Shown here in pieces: positions 1-8,575 of a stretch of 43,770 nucleotides of DNA. The DNA comes from Alphaproteobacteria bacterium (GTDB lineage: Bacteria; Pseudomonadota; Alphaproteobacteria; Rhizobiales; Amorphaceae). Every line of letters begins with the position of its first letter. Positions within the stretch are counted from its first letter, which is position 1. Made by a program: the position numbers and the translations under genes. The stretch spans positions 1-43,770 of the forward strand of contig JAUIJH010000025.1 in NCBI GenBank assembly GCA_030431335.1. The letters run 5' to 3'. Below the pieces are notes generated by a model. The model ran no database searches, had not been told where the DNA came from, and saw only the letters and a list, made by a program, of their open reading frames with translations.

Positions 1-23
1 CCGGACGCGGGCCGCGACCGACC

Positions 24-71
24 CGAGAGCCGTTTGGGTTCACGCATGTTCACCCAATCGGCTCTCGTTTT
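24..71 (+). terminator. Intrinsic terminator or intercistronic attenuator
   Basis: Positions 24-39 pair with 52-67: nine bp, one T/T mismatch, then seven bp, closing a 12-nt loop. Four T residues follow at 68-71, so it acts on rightward transcription. It ends a gene outside the window or attenuates read-through into the permease at 149. Other transporter operons here carry a hairpin between the binding-protein gene and the permease gene, so the missing upstream gene may be the binding protein (inference). Confidence 0.8.
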
Positions 72-148
72 ATGATTGCCGCGCTGTCCGAGCCGCTTGC
101 CCCTGCCGGCAAGCTCAAGAGCGCTCCAACCCCACAGGATCCGTGCGA

Positions 149-1021
149 ATGGACTTTGTCGCCAGCGCCTTCTCCGTCGCATACCAGTTCGGTGACGCCT
201 TTGCCTTTCTCGTCCTGTCCGCCGCGGGGCTCGCCGTCATCTTCGGCATGATGGGCGTGATCAACATGGCGCACGGCGAGTTCATCATGTGCGGCGCCTA
301 CGTGACGGTCGCCCTCTCCCGCGTCGGCCTGCCGCTGCCGCTGGCAATCGTCTGCGGCGCCATCGCGGCCGTGCTCGTCGGCCTCCTCGTGGAGCGCCTC
401 GTCATCCGCCACCTCTACCATCGGCCGCTCGATTCCATCGTCGCCACCTGGGGCATCAGCCTGATCGCGACGCAGGGAGTCCTCATCGTGCTCGGCTCCA
501 CCATGCAGGGCGTCGGCACGCCGCTCGGAAGCGTCGAGGTCGGCGCCCTCTCCTATTCCGCCTACCGCCTCGTGCTGATGGCGGCCGCCGCCGCGATCCT
601 CATCGCCCTGTGGCTCCTGTTCTACCGCACGCGCTACGGCGTCATCGCCCGGGCCACCATCGCCGCGCCGCAGATGGCGCGCTCGCTCGGCGTCGACACG
701 CGGCGCGTCTACGCGCTCACCTTCGCGCTGGGCGCGGCGCTCGCCGGCCTCTGCGGCGGGCTCTACGCGCCGACCATGACCATGGTGCCGACCATGGGCG
801 CCACCTTCATCGTGGAAAGCTTCGTTACCGTCGTCGTCGGCGGGGCGGACATCTTCTTCGGCGCGGCACCGGCGGCGGCGATCCTCGCCATCATCCGCGC
901 CAGCCTCACCGCCTCGTACGGCCAGTTCTTCGGCCAGATCGGCCTCCTCGTCACGGTCATCCTGGTGATCCGCGTGCTGCCCAACGGCCTGTCCGGTCTC
1001 ATCCTGGGGAGCCGCCGATGA
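149..1021 (+). CDS. Branched-chain amino acid/urea/amide-type ABC permease (LivH/UrtB-like)
   Basis: A 290-residue inner-membrane permease of the LivH/UrtB family, one of two channel subunits of an ABC importer. It is hydrophobic throughout, and the family signature region near the N-terminus (GLAVIFGMMGVINMAHGEF) is present. I chose the ATG at 149 because an AGGA lies nine bases upstream; a GTG at 143 would add two residues. The stop overlaps the next start as ATGA. The neighbouring ATPase resembles UrtD and an acetamidase/formamidase follows, so urea or short-chain amides, as in the FmdDEF system, are likelier substrates than amino acids (inference). No binding protein is visible. Confidence 0.9.
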   Translation: MDFVASAFSVAYQFGDAFAFLVLSAAGLAVIFGMMGVINMAHGEFIMCGAYVTVALSRVGLPLPLAIVCGAIAAVLVGLLVERLVIRHLYHRPLDSIVATWGISLIATQGVLIVLGSTMQGVGTPLGSVEVGALSYSAYRLVLMAAAAAILIALWLLFYRTRYGVIARATIAAPQMARSLGVDTRRVYALTFALGAALAGLCGGLYAPTMTMVPTMGATFIVESFVTVVVGGADIFFGAAPAAAILAIIRASLTASYGQFFGQIGLLVTVILVIRVLPNGLSGLILGSRR

Positions 1022-2127
1022 GCGCCGGCAGCGGGCACGAAAGCCTCGTCGACCGCGTGCCGCTGGCGCAACGCTCGCGCTTGGCGCGGTGGTTCTCGCG
1101 CCTGGAAGGCCCGCAGACCATCGGGCACGGCGCCGGGTTCTGGGCGCTGTTCGTCCTCGTCGTCGTCGCCGCCTGCGCCTATCCGCTGTTCGCCGACGGC
1201 TGGACGGTCGGCAACGCCGCCTACTTCCTCGTCTGGACCTTCATGGCGATGGGCCTGTCGGTGATCTGGGGCTACGCGGGCGCGCTCTCCTTCGGCCAGA
1301 CCGCCTTCTTCGGCCTCGCCGGCTACGCCTACGGCGTGCTGACGATCAACATCGGCGAGGCATACGGCTTCACCTTCCTCGCCCTCGTCATCGCGGTCGC
1401 GCTCGCGGCGCTGTTCGCGGCGGTGCTGGGCTACTTCATGTTCTACGGGCGCATCCGCGGCGTCTTCATCGGCATCGTGACGCTCTCGGTCACCCTGGTG
1501 TTCGAGACCTTCATGGCCCAGACGGCCGGCCCGCAGTGGGCCATCGGCACCGCCCGCCTCAACGGCTTCAACGGCATGACCGGGATGCCGCCCCTCACCG
1601 TGCCCTGGTTCGGCGGCGACATCGCGCTGTGGGCGGACCGGCCGCTCTACTACGTGCTCCTCGCGCTGACGGTGATCGTCTACCTGGCGCTACGCATGCT
1701 CCTCAACTCGCCGTTCGGCAACGTGCTCGTGGCGATCCGCGAGAACCCGGAGCGCACCGAGATGCTGGGCTACGACGTGCGCCTCTACCAGCTCCTCGCC
1801 TTCGTCATCGGCGGCGGCCTGGCGGGCCTGTCGGGCGTCCTCTACACCGCCTGGGGCCAGTACATCACGCCGAATTCGATGGGCCTCACCGCCGCCGCGC
1901 TGCCGGTGGTGTGGGTGGCCGTCGGCGGCCGGCGCGACATCACCGCGACCCTCATCGGCACGCTCCTCGTCCTGTCCATCTTCCAGACGCTGACGATCTA
2001 CGGCAGCCAGTACGCCCTCGTCGCGATGGGGGCGCTGCTCGTCCTGATCGTGCTCCTCGCGCCGGACGGCATCGTCCTCAGCGCGGCGAACCTTCTAGGC
2101 CGTCTCACCCGGCGGAGGCGCGCATGA
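1018..2127 (+). CDS. Branched-chain amino acid/urea/amide-type ABC permease (LivM/UrtC-like)
   Basis: The second permease subunit, 369 residues, of the LivM/UrtC family. A hydrophilic N-terminal stretch of about 35 residues precedes multiple membrane segments. The family-typical loop GLSVIWGYAGALSFGQTAF lies near residue 80 and the cytoplasmic ATPase-coupling segment IRENPERTEMLGYDV near residue 240. It starts at the ATG that overlaps the upstream stop and ends in an ATGA overlap with the ATPase gene, so the four transporter genes are translationally coupled. With the LivH-like partner it should form the membrane pore. Its substrate cannot be read from the permease; the amidase downstream suggests amides or urea. 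Confidence 0.9.
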   Translation: MSAGSGHESLVDRVPLAQRSRLARWFSRLEGPQTIGHGAGFWALFVLVVVAACAYPLFADGWTVGNAAYFLVWTFMAMGLSVIWGYAGALSFGQTAFFGLAGYAYGVLTINIGEAYGFTFLALVIAVALAALFAAVLGYFMFYGRIRGVFIGIVTLSVTLVFETFMAQTAGPQWAIGTARLNGFNGMTGMPPLTVPWFGGDIALWADRPLYYVLLALTVIVYLALRMLLNSPFGNVLVAIRENPERTEMLGYDVRLYQLLAFVIGGGLAGLSGVLYTAWGQYITPNSMGLTAAALPVVWVAVGGRRDITATLIGTLLVLSIFQTLTIYGSQYALVAMGALLVLIVLLAPDGIVLSAANLLGRLTRRRRA

Positions 2128-2843
2128 CGATCCTGCAGACCGAGAAGCTCAAGAAGAGCTTCGGCGGCGTCCACGTCGCGCGCGACATCGACTTCGCGCT
2201 GGAAGAGGGCGAGATGCACTGCCTGATCGGCCCCAACGGGGCGGGCAAGTCCTCCTTCTTCCGCCTCGTCCTGGGCGAGCATCGGCCCGATGGCGGCAAG
2301 ATCCTCTTCATGGGCGAGGACATCACCCGCGCCCGCTCCTTCGCGCGCATCCGCAAGGGCATCAGCGTCAAGTTCCAGGTGCCCGGCATCTTCAAGGCGC
2401 TGAGCGTCCGGCAAAACCTCACCATCGCCTTTCAGAACCACCTGCACGGACATGACCTCGAGGCCACCATCGCGCGCGTGCTCGACTTCGCGAGCCTCAC
2501 CGATGTCGCAACCGAGCCCGCCGGCTCCCTGAGCCATGGCCAGCAGCAGTGGCTCGAGATCGGCATGGCCGTCGGCGTGGAGCCCAAACTCCTCCTCCTC
2601 GACGAGCCGACTGCGGGCATGTCGCCCGACGAAACCCACAAGACCGGCGAGATGCTGCGCGAGCTCAACGGCCAGGGCATCACCATCCTCGCCGTGGAGC
2701 ACGACATGGCGTTCGTCCAGCAGATCGCGTCGCGGGTCACGGTGCTGCACTTCGGCGCGATCTTCGCGCAAGGCTCCGTCGCGGAGATCATCGCCCATCC
2801 CGGCGTCGCGGAAATCTACCTCGGAGGTGGCCATGGCGAGTGA
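2124..2843 (+). CDS. ABC transporter ATPase (LivG/UrtD-like)
   Basis: A 239-residue ATPase powering the importer. Walker A is GPNGAGKS near residues 35-42, the signature is LSHGQQQ and Walker B is LLLLDEPTAG. The stretch GISVKFQVPGIF and the sequence LSHGQQQWLEIGM are typical of UrtD, the urea-transport ATPase, more than of LivG; that is family knowledge applied to visible residues. The ATG overlaps the permease stop (ATGA). The C-terminus overlaps the next ATPase gene by 11 bases, and the Shine-Dalgarno for that gene, GGAGGTGG, lies inside this coding region. Nothing is truncated. Confidence 0.92.
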   Translation: MTILQTEKLKKSFGGVHVARDIDFALEEGEMHCLIGPNGAGKSSFFRLVLGEHRPDGGKILFMGEDITRARSFARIRKGISVKFQVPGIFKALSVRQNLTIAFQNHLHGHDLEATIARVLDFASLTDVATEPAGSLSHGQQQWLEIGMAVGVEPKLLLLDEPTAGMSPDETHKTGEMLRELNGQGITILAVEHDMAFVQQIASRVTVLHFGAIFAQGSVAEIIAHPGVAEIYLGGGHGE

Positions 2844-3546
2844 CGCGCTCCTCACCGTCACCGGGCTGCGCGGCGGCTACGGCGGCAAGCCGGTGCTGCA
2901 AGGCATCGACCTGTCCGTCAATGCCGGCGACATCGTGGCCGTGATCGGCCGCAACGGCGTCGGCAAGACCACCCTGATGAAGACGCTCATCGGCCTCCTG
3001 TCGCCGATGGCCGGCACCATCCATTTCGGCGGCGAGGACGTGACGCGCCTTCCGGCCGACAGGCGCGCCAAGCTCGGCATCGCCTATATCCCGCAGGGGC
3101 GCGAAGTCTTCCCCCGCCTCACGGTGGCGGAGAACCTCCTCGTGGGCGAGACGGCCGGCGCCGGCCGCGGCCCGGTCGACTACCAGCGCATCTACGACTT
3201 CTTCCCGATCCTCAAGGAGCGGGCGAAGCAGGCGGCCGGCACGCTCTCGGGCGGTCAGCAGCAGCAGCTCGCCATCGGCCGCGCGATGATCGGGGCGCCG
3301 CGCCTCATGCTGCTCGACGAGCCGTCGGAGGGCATCCAGCCCTCCATCGTCCAGGAGATCGCGCGCAACGTGAAGCGCCTCAACGCCGAGACCGGCGTCG
3401 CCGTCTTGCTCGTGGAGCAAAACCTCGATCTGATCGTGTCGATGGCGCGGTCCGGCTTTGTCATCGACAAGGGCCGCATCGTCGCCAGGCTCGGCCCCGA
3501 AGAGATCGCCTCGCGCGAGGTCGTGCGAAAGCACCTCGCACTGTGA
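2833..3546 (+). CDS. ABC transporter ATPase (LivF/UrtE-like)
   Basis: The second ATPase, 237 residues, of the LivF/UrtE group. Walker A is GRNGVGKT, the signature is LSGGQQQQ and Walker B is LMLLDEPSEGIQPSI, whose EGIQPSI tail is characteristic of LivF/UrtE proteins. It starts at 2833 behind an excellent GGAGGTGG, overlapping the previous gene by 11 bases. About 30 bases separate it from the acetamidase/formamidase gene, so transporter and hydrolase are very probably one transcript. It should heterodimerise with the upstream ATPase. Confidence 0.92.
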   Translation: MASDALLTVTGLRGGYGGKPVLQGIDLSVNAGDIVAVIGRNGVGKTTLMKTLIGLLSPMAGTIHFGGEDVTRLPADRRAKLGIAYIPQGREVFPRLTVAENLLVGETAGAGRGPVDYQRIYDFFPILKERAKQAAGTLSGGQQQQLAIGRAMIGAPRLMLLDEPSEGIQPSIVQEIARNVKRLNAETGVAVLLVEQNLDLIVSMARSGFVIDKGRIVARLGPEEIASREVVRKHLAL

Positions 3547-3576
3547 AAACACAATTCATCATCCGGAGTGACTGAC

Positions 3577-4563
3577 GTGAGCTGGTTTGAAACCTCACTT
3601 ATGGCCCGAGACGGCGTCGCGAAGGGCGAGGCGCGTGCCCGCCATGCGATCACCATCGCCGACCAGGGCAAATTCCATTACGTCTACGGCGCCTACGTCG
3701 ACCCGGTTCTCAAGGTCGAGCCCGGCGCCGTCGTCACCGTCGAGACGCACGACGCCTTCGAGGGCAAGATCACCTCGGAGAGCGACCAGCCGTCGAAAAT
3801 CCTCAACTTCCCCTTCCTCAACCCGCAGACCGGGCCGATCTACGTGGAGGGCGCCGAAAAGGGCGACTGCCTCGCGGTCAAGATCATCTCGATCAAGCCG
3901 CGCGGGCCGCAGCCGGTGGGCACCACCTGCCTCATTCCCGAGTTCGGCGGTCTCGTCGCGACCCACGACACCGCCCTCCTCAACGACCCGCTGCCGGAGA
4001 AGGTGAAGAAGGTCCGCCTCGACGAGAACGGCGTCTACTGGTCCGACAAGATCACCCTGCCCTACGAGCCCTTCATCGGCACCATCGGCACCAGCCCGGA
4101 GATCGAGGCGATCTCCTCGCTGCAGCCGGACTATTACGGCGGCAACATGGACCTGCCGGACGTCGGGCCGGGCGCGATCATCTACCTGCCGGTCAACACC
4201 GCCGGCGCGTTCCTTTATGTCGGCGACTGCCACGCGGTGCAGGGCGACGGCGAATTGTGCGGCGTCGCGATGGAGATGCCGGCCACGGTCGAACTGCAGG
4301 TGGACCTCATCAAGGGGCACACCATCGGCTGGCCGCGGCTCGAGAACGAAGAGTTCATCATGACCATCGGCAGCGCCCGGCCGCTGGAGGATGCCTCGCG
4401 CATCGCCTACCGCGAGCTCTGCCGGCTCGTCGCGGACGCCACCGGCATGTCGGTGGAGGAGGCATACATGCTGCTGACGATGTGCGGTAAGGTCCGCCTC
4501 GGCAACATGGTCGACCCGAAATACACGGTCGGCGCCTCGATCGCGAAGAAATACCTCGTCTAA
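3577..4563 (+). CDS. Acetamidase/formamidase family protein
   Basis: A protein of about 328 residues of the FmdA/AmdA family, which hydrolyses formamide, acetamide or other short amides to the acid and ammonia. The conserved motif GDCHAVQGDGELCG is intact, and the segments EPFIGTIGTSP and LTMCGKVRLGNMVDP fit the family. The GTG at 3577 is preferred because GGAG lies eight bases before it; a GTG at 3568 overlaps that GGAG and would add three residues. The position behind an FmdDEF/Urt-like transporter supports a pathway of amide import followed by deamidation. The exact amide cannot be told from sequence. Confidence 0.9.
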   Translation: MSWFETSLMARDGVAKGEARARHAITIADQGKFHYVYGAYVDPVLKVEPGAVVTVETHDAFEGKITSESDQPSKILNFPFLNPQTGPIYVEGAEKGDCLAVKIISIKPRGPQPVGTTCLIPEFGGLVATHDTALLNDPLPEKVKKVRLDENGVYWSDKITLPYEPFIGTIGTSPEIEAISSLQPDYYGGNMDLPDVGPGAIIYLPVNTAGAFLYVGDCHAVQGDGELCGVAMEMPATVELQVDLIKGHTIGWPRLENEEFIMTIGSARPLEDASRIAYRELCRLVADATGMSVEEAYMLLTMCGKVRLGNMVDPKYTVGASIAKKYLV

Positions 4564-4572
4564 GGAGCTGTC

Positions 4573-5334
4573 ATGGATCTCGGTCTCAAGGGCCTGAAAG
4601 CACTCGTCACGGGCGGCAGCAAGGGGATCGGCCGGCGCTGCGCCGAGATCTTCGCCGCCGAAGGCGCCGACGTCGCGGTCTGCGCCCGCAATGCCGGCGA
4701 GGTGGCCGACACCGTCGCCGCGCTGGAGGCGAAGGGCGTCAAGGCGTTCGGCCAGGCGGTCGACGTCGCCGACAAGGCGGCGCTGGAGGCGTTCATCGCC
4801 GCGGCGGCGGGCGCGCTCGGCGGGCTCGACATGGTGGTCGCCAACGTCTCCGCGCTGGCCGTCGCCGACGACGAGGAGGCGTGGAAGAAGGGGTTCGACA
4901 CCGACCTCATGCACACCGTCCGCCTCGTCAACACGGCGATGCCGTGGCTCGAGAAGTCGAGCGCCGGGTCGATCACGGCGATCTCCAGCGTGTCGGGGCG
5001 CGAGACCGACTTCACCGGCCCCGCCTATGGCGCCTACAAGGCCGCGCTGGTCCACTACATGCACGGCCTCGCGGTGAAGCTGGCGCCGAAGAACATCCGC
5101 GCCAACGCCGTGTCGCCGGGCAACACCTACTTCGACGGCGGCATCTGGCAGAAAATCGAAACCGGCAATCCGGACCTCTTCGCCCAGGCCCTCGCCCTCA
5201 ACCCGACGGGCCGCATGGCCAAGCCCGAGGAGGTCGCCCGCGGCGTCGTCTTCCTGGCGAGCCCCGCCTCCTCGTTCACGACCGGCACGAACCTCGTCGT
5301 CGACGGGGCGCTGACCCGCGGCATCCAGCTTTAA
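4573..5334 (+). CDS. Short-chain dehydrogenase/reductase (SDR) oxidoreductase
   Basis: A classical SDR of 253 residues. The NAD(P)-binding motif TGGSKGIG is at 13-20, the catalytic Ser is near 139 in ISSVSG, and the YxxxK motif is Y152-K156. The usual NNAG is replaced by VANVS around residue 91, with Asn91 retained. The C-terminus LVVDGALTRGIQL is typical. Nine bases separate it from the amidase gene, and an AGGAG precedes the ATG, so it should be the last gene of the amide operon. Its substrate is unknown; SDRs next to amidases may act on the carbonyl or hydroxy-acid portion of an imported amide (inference). Confidence 0.88.
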   Translation: MDLGLKGLKALVTGGSKGIGRRCAEIFAAEGADVAVCARNAGEVADTVAALEAKGVKAFGQAVDVADKAALEAFIAAAAGALGGLDMVVANVSALAVADDEEAWKKGFDTDLMHTVRLVNTAMPWLEKSSAGSITAISSVSGRETDFTGPAYGAYKAALVHYMHGLAVKLAPKNIRANAVSPGNTYFDGGIWQKIETGNPDLFAQALALNPTGRMAKPEEVARGVVFLASPASSFTTGTNLVVDGALTRGIQL

Positions 5335-5350
5335 GCAGCCGCGCCCGGCA

Positions 5351-5367
5351 GGCCGCCGAGAGCGGCC
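5351..5367. terminator. Hairpin between convergent genes
   Basis: GGCCGC at 5351-5356 pairs perfectly with GCGGCC at 5362-5367 around a five-base loop. It lies in the 51-base gap between the convergent SDR and RND pump genes. There is no T-run on either side, so it is at best a weak or factor-assisted terminator. Confidence 0.35.
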
Positions 5368-5385
5368 CAACCGTCTGGCGCGGCA

Positions 5386-8300
5386 TCACTCCGCAGGGGT
5401 GGGACTGGGCGCGATTTCGACGGGCGGCGCGGCGCGCCTGCGCCCGCCCGTCAGCCGGCGCAGGGCGACGTAGAACACCGGGGTGAAGAAGAGCCCGAAG
5501 AACGTCACGCCGAGCATGCCGGAGAACACCGCCGTTCCGAGCGAGATGCGCATCTCCGCGCCCGGCCCCTCCGCGAGCATCAGCGGAACGACGCCCAGGA
5601 TGAAGGCGAACGCCGTCATCAAAATCGGGCGCAGGCGCAACCGGCAAGCCTCCACCGTCGCGTCGACGAGCGACTGCCCCGCCTCCTCGCCCTGGCGCGC
5701 GAACTCCACGATCAGGATCGCGTTCTTCGCGGCGAGGCCGACGAGAACCACCAGGCCGACCTGCGTCAGGATGTTGTTGTCGAGCCCGCGGATGTTCACC
5801 CCGATCAGGGCGGCGAGGATCGACAGCGGCACGATCAGGATGATGGCGATCGGCAGGACCCAGCTCTCGTAGAGCGCGGCCATCGCCAGGAAGGCGAACA
5901 GCACGGCGAGGCCGAAGATGAACACCGCCGTGTTCCCCGTCGCCCGCTGCTGGAAGGCGAGTTCGGTCCACTCGTAGGAGACGCCGGGGGGCGCGACCTC
6001 GCTCACCACGCGCTCCATGGTGTCGAGCGCCGTGCCGGTCGAGGTGCCCGGCGCCGCGTTCCCCTGCAGCGGCACGGAGACATACATGTTGTAGCGCTGG
6101 ACGAGCGTCGGTCCCGCCACCTCGCGCACCGACATGACGGTGCCCAGCGGTACCAGCGCGCCCGTCGCCGAGCGGATCTTGAGGCGAAGCAGATCCTCCA
6201 CATTGGCCCGAAACGGCGCGTCGGCCTGGGCGCGCACCTGGAAGACGCGGCCGAAGGCGTTGAAGTCGTTGACGTATGTGGTGCCGAAGTTGGTGGCGAG
6301 CGCGTCGAAGATGTCGGGGATCGCCACGTTCAGCATCCGCGCCTTCTCGCGCTCGATGTCGAGATAGACCTGCGGGCTCGACGCCGAGAAGGTGGTGAAG
6401 ACACCCGCGAGCCCGGGCGTCTGGCGCGCCGCGCCCATCGCCTGGTAGGCGGTCGCCAGGACGCGGTCGACCTCGGCGTTGTCGCGATCCTGGAGCTGGA
6501 TCTTGAAGCCGCCCTGCTGGCCGATGCCCCGCACCGAGGGCGGCGGCACGGCGATGATGAACGCCTCCTCGATCGACTGGAGCCGCCCGTAGAGCGCTCC
6601 GATGATGGCATCGGCGCTCTCGCCCGCCTTCAGCCGCTCCTCGAAAGGGGTGAAGGCGGCGAAGATCGCGGCCGAGTCGGACTGGTTGGTGAAGGTGGCG
6701 CCCGAGAAGCCGGCGAACGCGACCGCGTTCTCCACCCCCGGCGTCGCCTTGATGATCTCCGAGGCGCGCCGCGTCACCGCGTCGGTGCGCGAGAGCGAGG
6801 CGCCGTCGGGAAGCTTCACGACGATGATGGCGTAGCCCTGGTCCTGCTGCGGGATGAAGCCTTGCGGGGTCGTGTCCAGCAACCAGTAGGTCGCCCCCAG
6901 CAGCGCCGCGAACGCCAGCACCATGATGGCGAGCGTCGCGATCCACGAGACGAGGAAACGGACCACCGCCGCATAGCCCCGCGCCAGTAGGTCGAAGCCC
7001 GCGTTGAAGCCGTTCGCGAAGAATGCGCCGACGCGGCCGATCCCCCGCGGCGCGCGATGCTCCTGGCGGCCCTTCAGGAAGAGCGCCGCCAGCGCCGGCG
7101 ACAGGGTCAGCGAGTTGAGGCCCGAGATCGCCGTCGCCGCCGCGATGGTGACCGCGAACTGCTGATAGAACTGGCCGGAGATACCGGGGATGAAGGCCGT
7201 CGGCACGAAAACCGCGATCAGCACCAGGGTGATCGCCAGCACCGCCGAGCCCACCTCGTCCATGGTCCGGTGCGACGCCTCGCGCGGGCCCAGCCCCGCC
7301 TCGATGTTGCGCTCGACGTTCTCGACCACGACGATCGCGTCGTCGACGACGATGCCGATGGCGAGCACCAGGCCGAACAGCGTCAACAGGTTCAACGAAT
7401 AGCCGAACGCCAGCATGATCGCGAACGTGCCGATCAACGACACCGGGATCGCGATGATCGGGATGATCGCCGTTCGCCACGACTGCAGGAAGACGATGAC
7501 GACCAGGATCACGAGGAGCATCGCCTCGAGGATCGTCTTGTAGACCTCGCTGACGGACTCGGCGATGTAGTCGGTCGGATTGTAGACGATGCGGTATTCC
7601 AGCCCCGGCGGGAAATCGGCCGACAGCTCGATCATCTTCGCCTGGATTTCTTCCGCCGCGGCGAGCGCGTTGGTGCCGGGCCGCTGGAAGATCGCCAGCG
7701 CCACCGCCGGCTGGTTGTTGAGGTAGGAGTTGGTGACGTAGTCCTGCGCGCCCAGCTCGATCCGGGCGATGTCCTGGAGCTGGATCAGCCGCCCGTCGTC
7801 GGTCGCCTTGACGATCACGTAGCGAAAGTCGCGCGCGTCGTCGAAGCGCCCCTGCGTCGTCACCGCGAGCTGGAAGGCGTTTCCCTCCGGCTCGGGCGGG
7901 GCGCCGATGATGCCGCCCGAGACCTGGACGTTCTGCTGGCGCAGCGCCTCGACGACGTCGGAGGCGGTCATGCCGTAGGCCGACAGGCGGTCCGGGTTCA
8001 GCCAGATGCGCATGGCGTAGCGCCGCTCGCCGAAGATGATGAGATCGCCGACGCCGTCGAGCCGGGTCAGCACATCGCGCACCCGGCTGCGCGCATAGTT
8101 GGAGATGTAGAGCTGGTCGTAGGTGTCGTGGGGCGAGATCATGTGCACGACCATCATCAGGTCGGGCGAGGACTTGAGCGTCGTGATGCCGAGGCGCCGC
8201 ACCTCCTCGGGCAGGCGCGGCTCGGCAATGGCGACGCGGTTCTGAACCAGCACCTGCGCCTGGTCGAGGTCGGTGCCGAGGCGGAAGGTGATGGTCAGCA

Positions 8301-8571
8301 CCATGGAGCCGTCGGCCGTGGAATAGGAGGACATGTACAGCATGTTCTCCACCCCATTCACCTCCTCCTCGATGGGGGTGGCGACGGTGCGGGCGACCGT
8401 ATCGGCGTCGGCGCCGGGGTAGGACGCGCGCACCACGATCGTCGGCGGCGCGATCTCCGGATACTGCGCCACCGAAAGCTGGGTGTAGGCCAGCCCGCCC
8501 AGGATGACGATGAGCAGCGAGAGGACCGTCGCGAAGATCGGACGGTCGATGAAGAAGTGCGAGAGAGACAT
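5386..8571 (-). CDS. RND multidrug efflux transporter, HAE1/AcrB family
   Basis: A full-length inner-membrane proton-driven efflux pump of 1061 residues. The N-terminal segment FFIDRPIFA is the family hallmark. The TM4 proton-relay pair is D410-D411 in GIVVDDAIVVVEN, and the TM10 lysine lies in GLAAKNAILIVEFA. Two large periplasmic loops are intact, so the trimeric porter should be complete. The gene is four bases downstream of its membrane-fusion partner and surely co-transcribed with it. No TolC-like outer-membrane factor is encoded nearby. Substrates cannot be inferred. The operon diverges from a LacI-type regulator, unlike the TetR or MarR regulators more usual for such pumps. Confidence 0.95.
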   Translation of the reverse strand: MSLSHFFIDRPIFATVLSLLIVILGGLAYTQLSVAQYPEIAPPTIVVRASYPGADADTVARTVATPIEEEVNGVENMLYMSSYSTADGSMVLTITFRLGTDLDQAQVLVQNRVAIAEPRLPEEVRRLGITTLKSSPDLMMVVHMISPHDTYDQLYISNYARSRVRDVLTRLDGVGDLIIFGERRYAMRIWLNPDRLSAYGMTASDVVEALRQQNVQVSGGIIGAPPEPEGNAFQLAVTTQGRFDDARDFRYVIVKATDDGRLIQLQDIARIELGAQDYVTNSYLNNQPAVALAIFQRPGTNALAAAEEIQAKMIELSADFPPGLEYRIVYNPTDYIAESVSEVYKTILEAMLLVILVVIVFLQSWRTAIIPIIAIPVSLIGTFAIMLAFGYSLNLLTLFGLVLAIGIVVDDAIVVVENVERNIEAGLGPREASHRTMDEVGSAVLAITLVLIAVFVPTAFIPGISGQFYQQFAVTIAAATAISGLNSLTLSPALAALFLKGRQEHRAPRGIGRVGAFFANGFNAGFDLLARGYAAVVRFLVSWIATLAIMVLAFAALLGATYWLLDTTPQGFIPQQDQGYAIIVVKLPDGASLSRTDAVTRRASEIIKATPGVENAVAFAGFSGATFTNQSDSAAIFAAFTPFEERLKAGESADAIIGALYGRLQSIEEAFIIAVPPPSVRGIGQQGGFKIQLQDRDNAEVDRVLATAYQAMGAARQTPGLAGVFTTFSASSPQVYLDIEREKARMLNVAIPDIFDALATNFGTTYVNDFNAFGRVFQVRAQADAPFRANVEDLLRLKIRSATGALVPLGTVMSVREVAGPTLVQRYNMYVSVPLQGNAAPGTSTGTALDTMERVVSEVAPPGVSYEWTELAFQQRATGNTAVFIFGLAVLFAFLAMAALYESWVLPIAIILIVPLSILAALIGVNIRGLDNNILTQVGLVVLVGLAAKNAILIVEFARQGEEAGQSLVDATVEACRLRLRPILMTAFAFILGVVPLMLAEGPGAEMRISLGTAVFSGMLGVTFFGLFFTPVFYVALRRLTGGRRRAAPPVEIAPSPTPAE

Positions 8572-8575
8572 CGCG

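Noticed and set aside
289-1017. Extension of the second permease gene far upstream
   Set aside because: The frame is open but overlaps the first permease in another frame; the real LivM-type N-terminus begins at the ATG at 1018 in an ATGA overlap.
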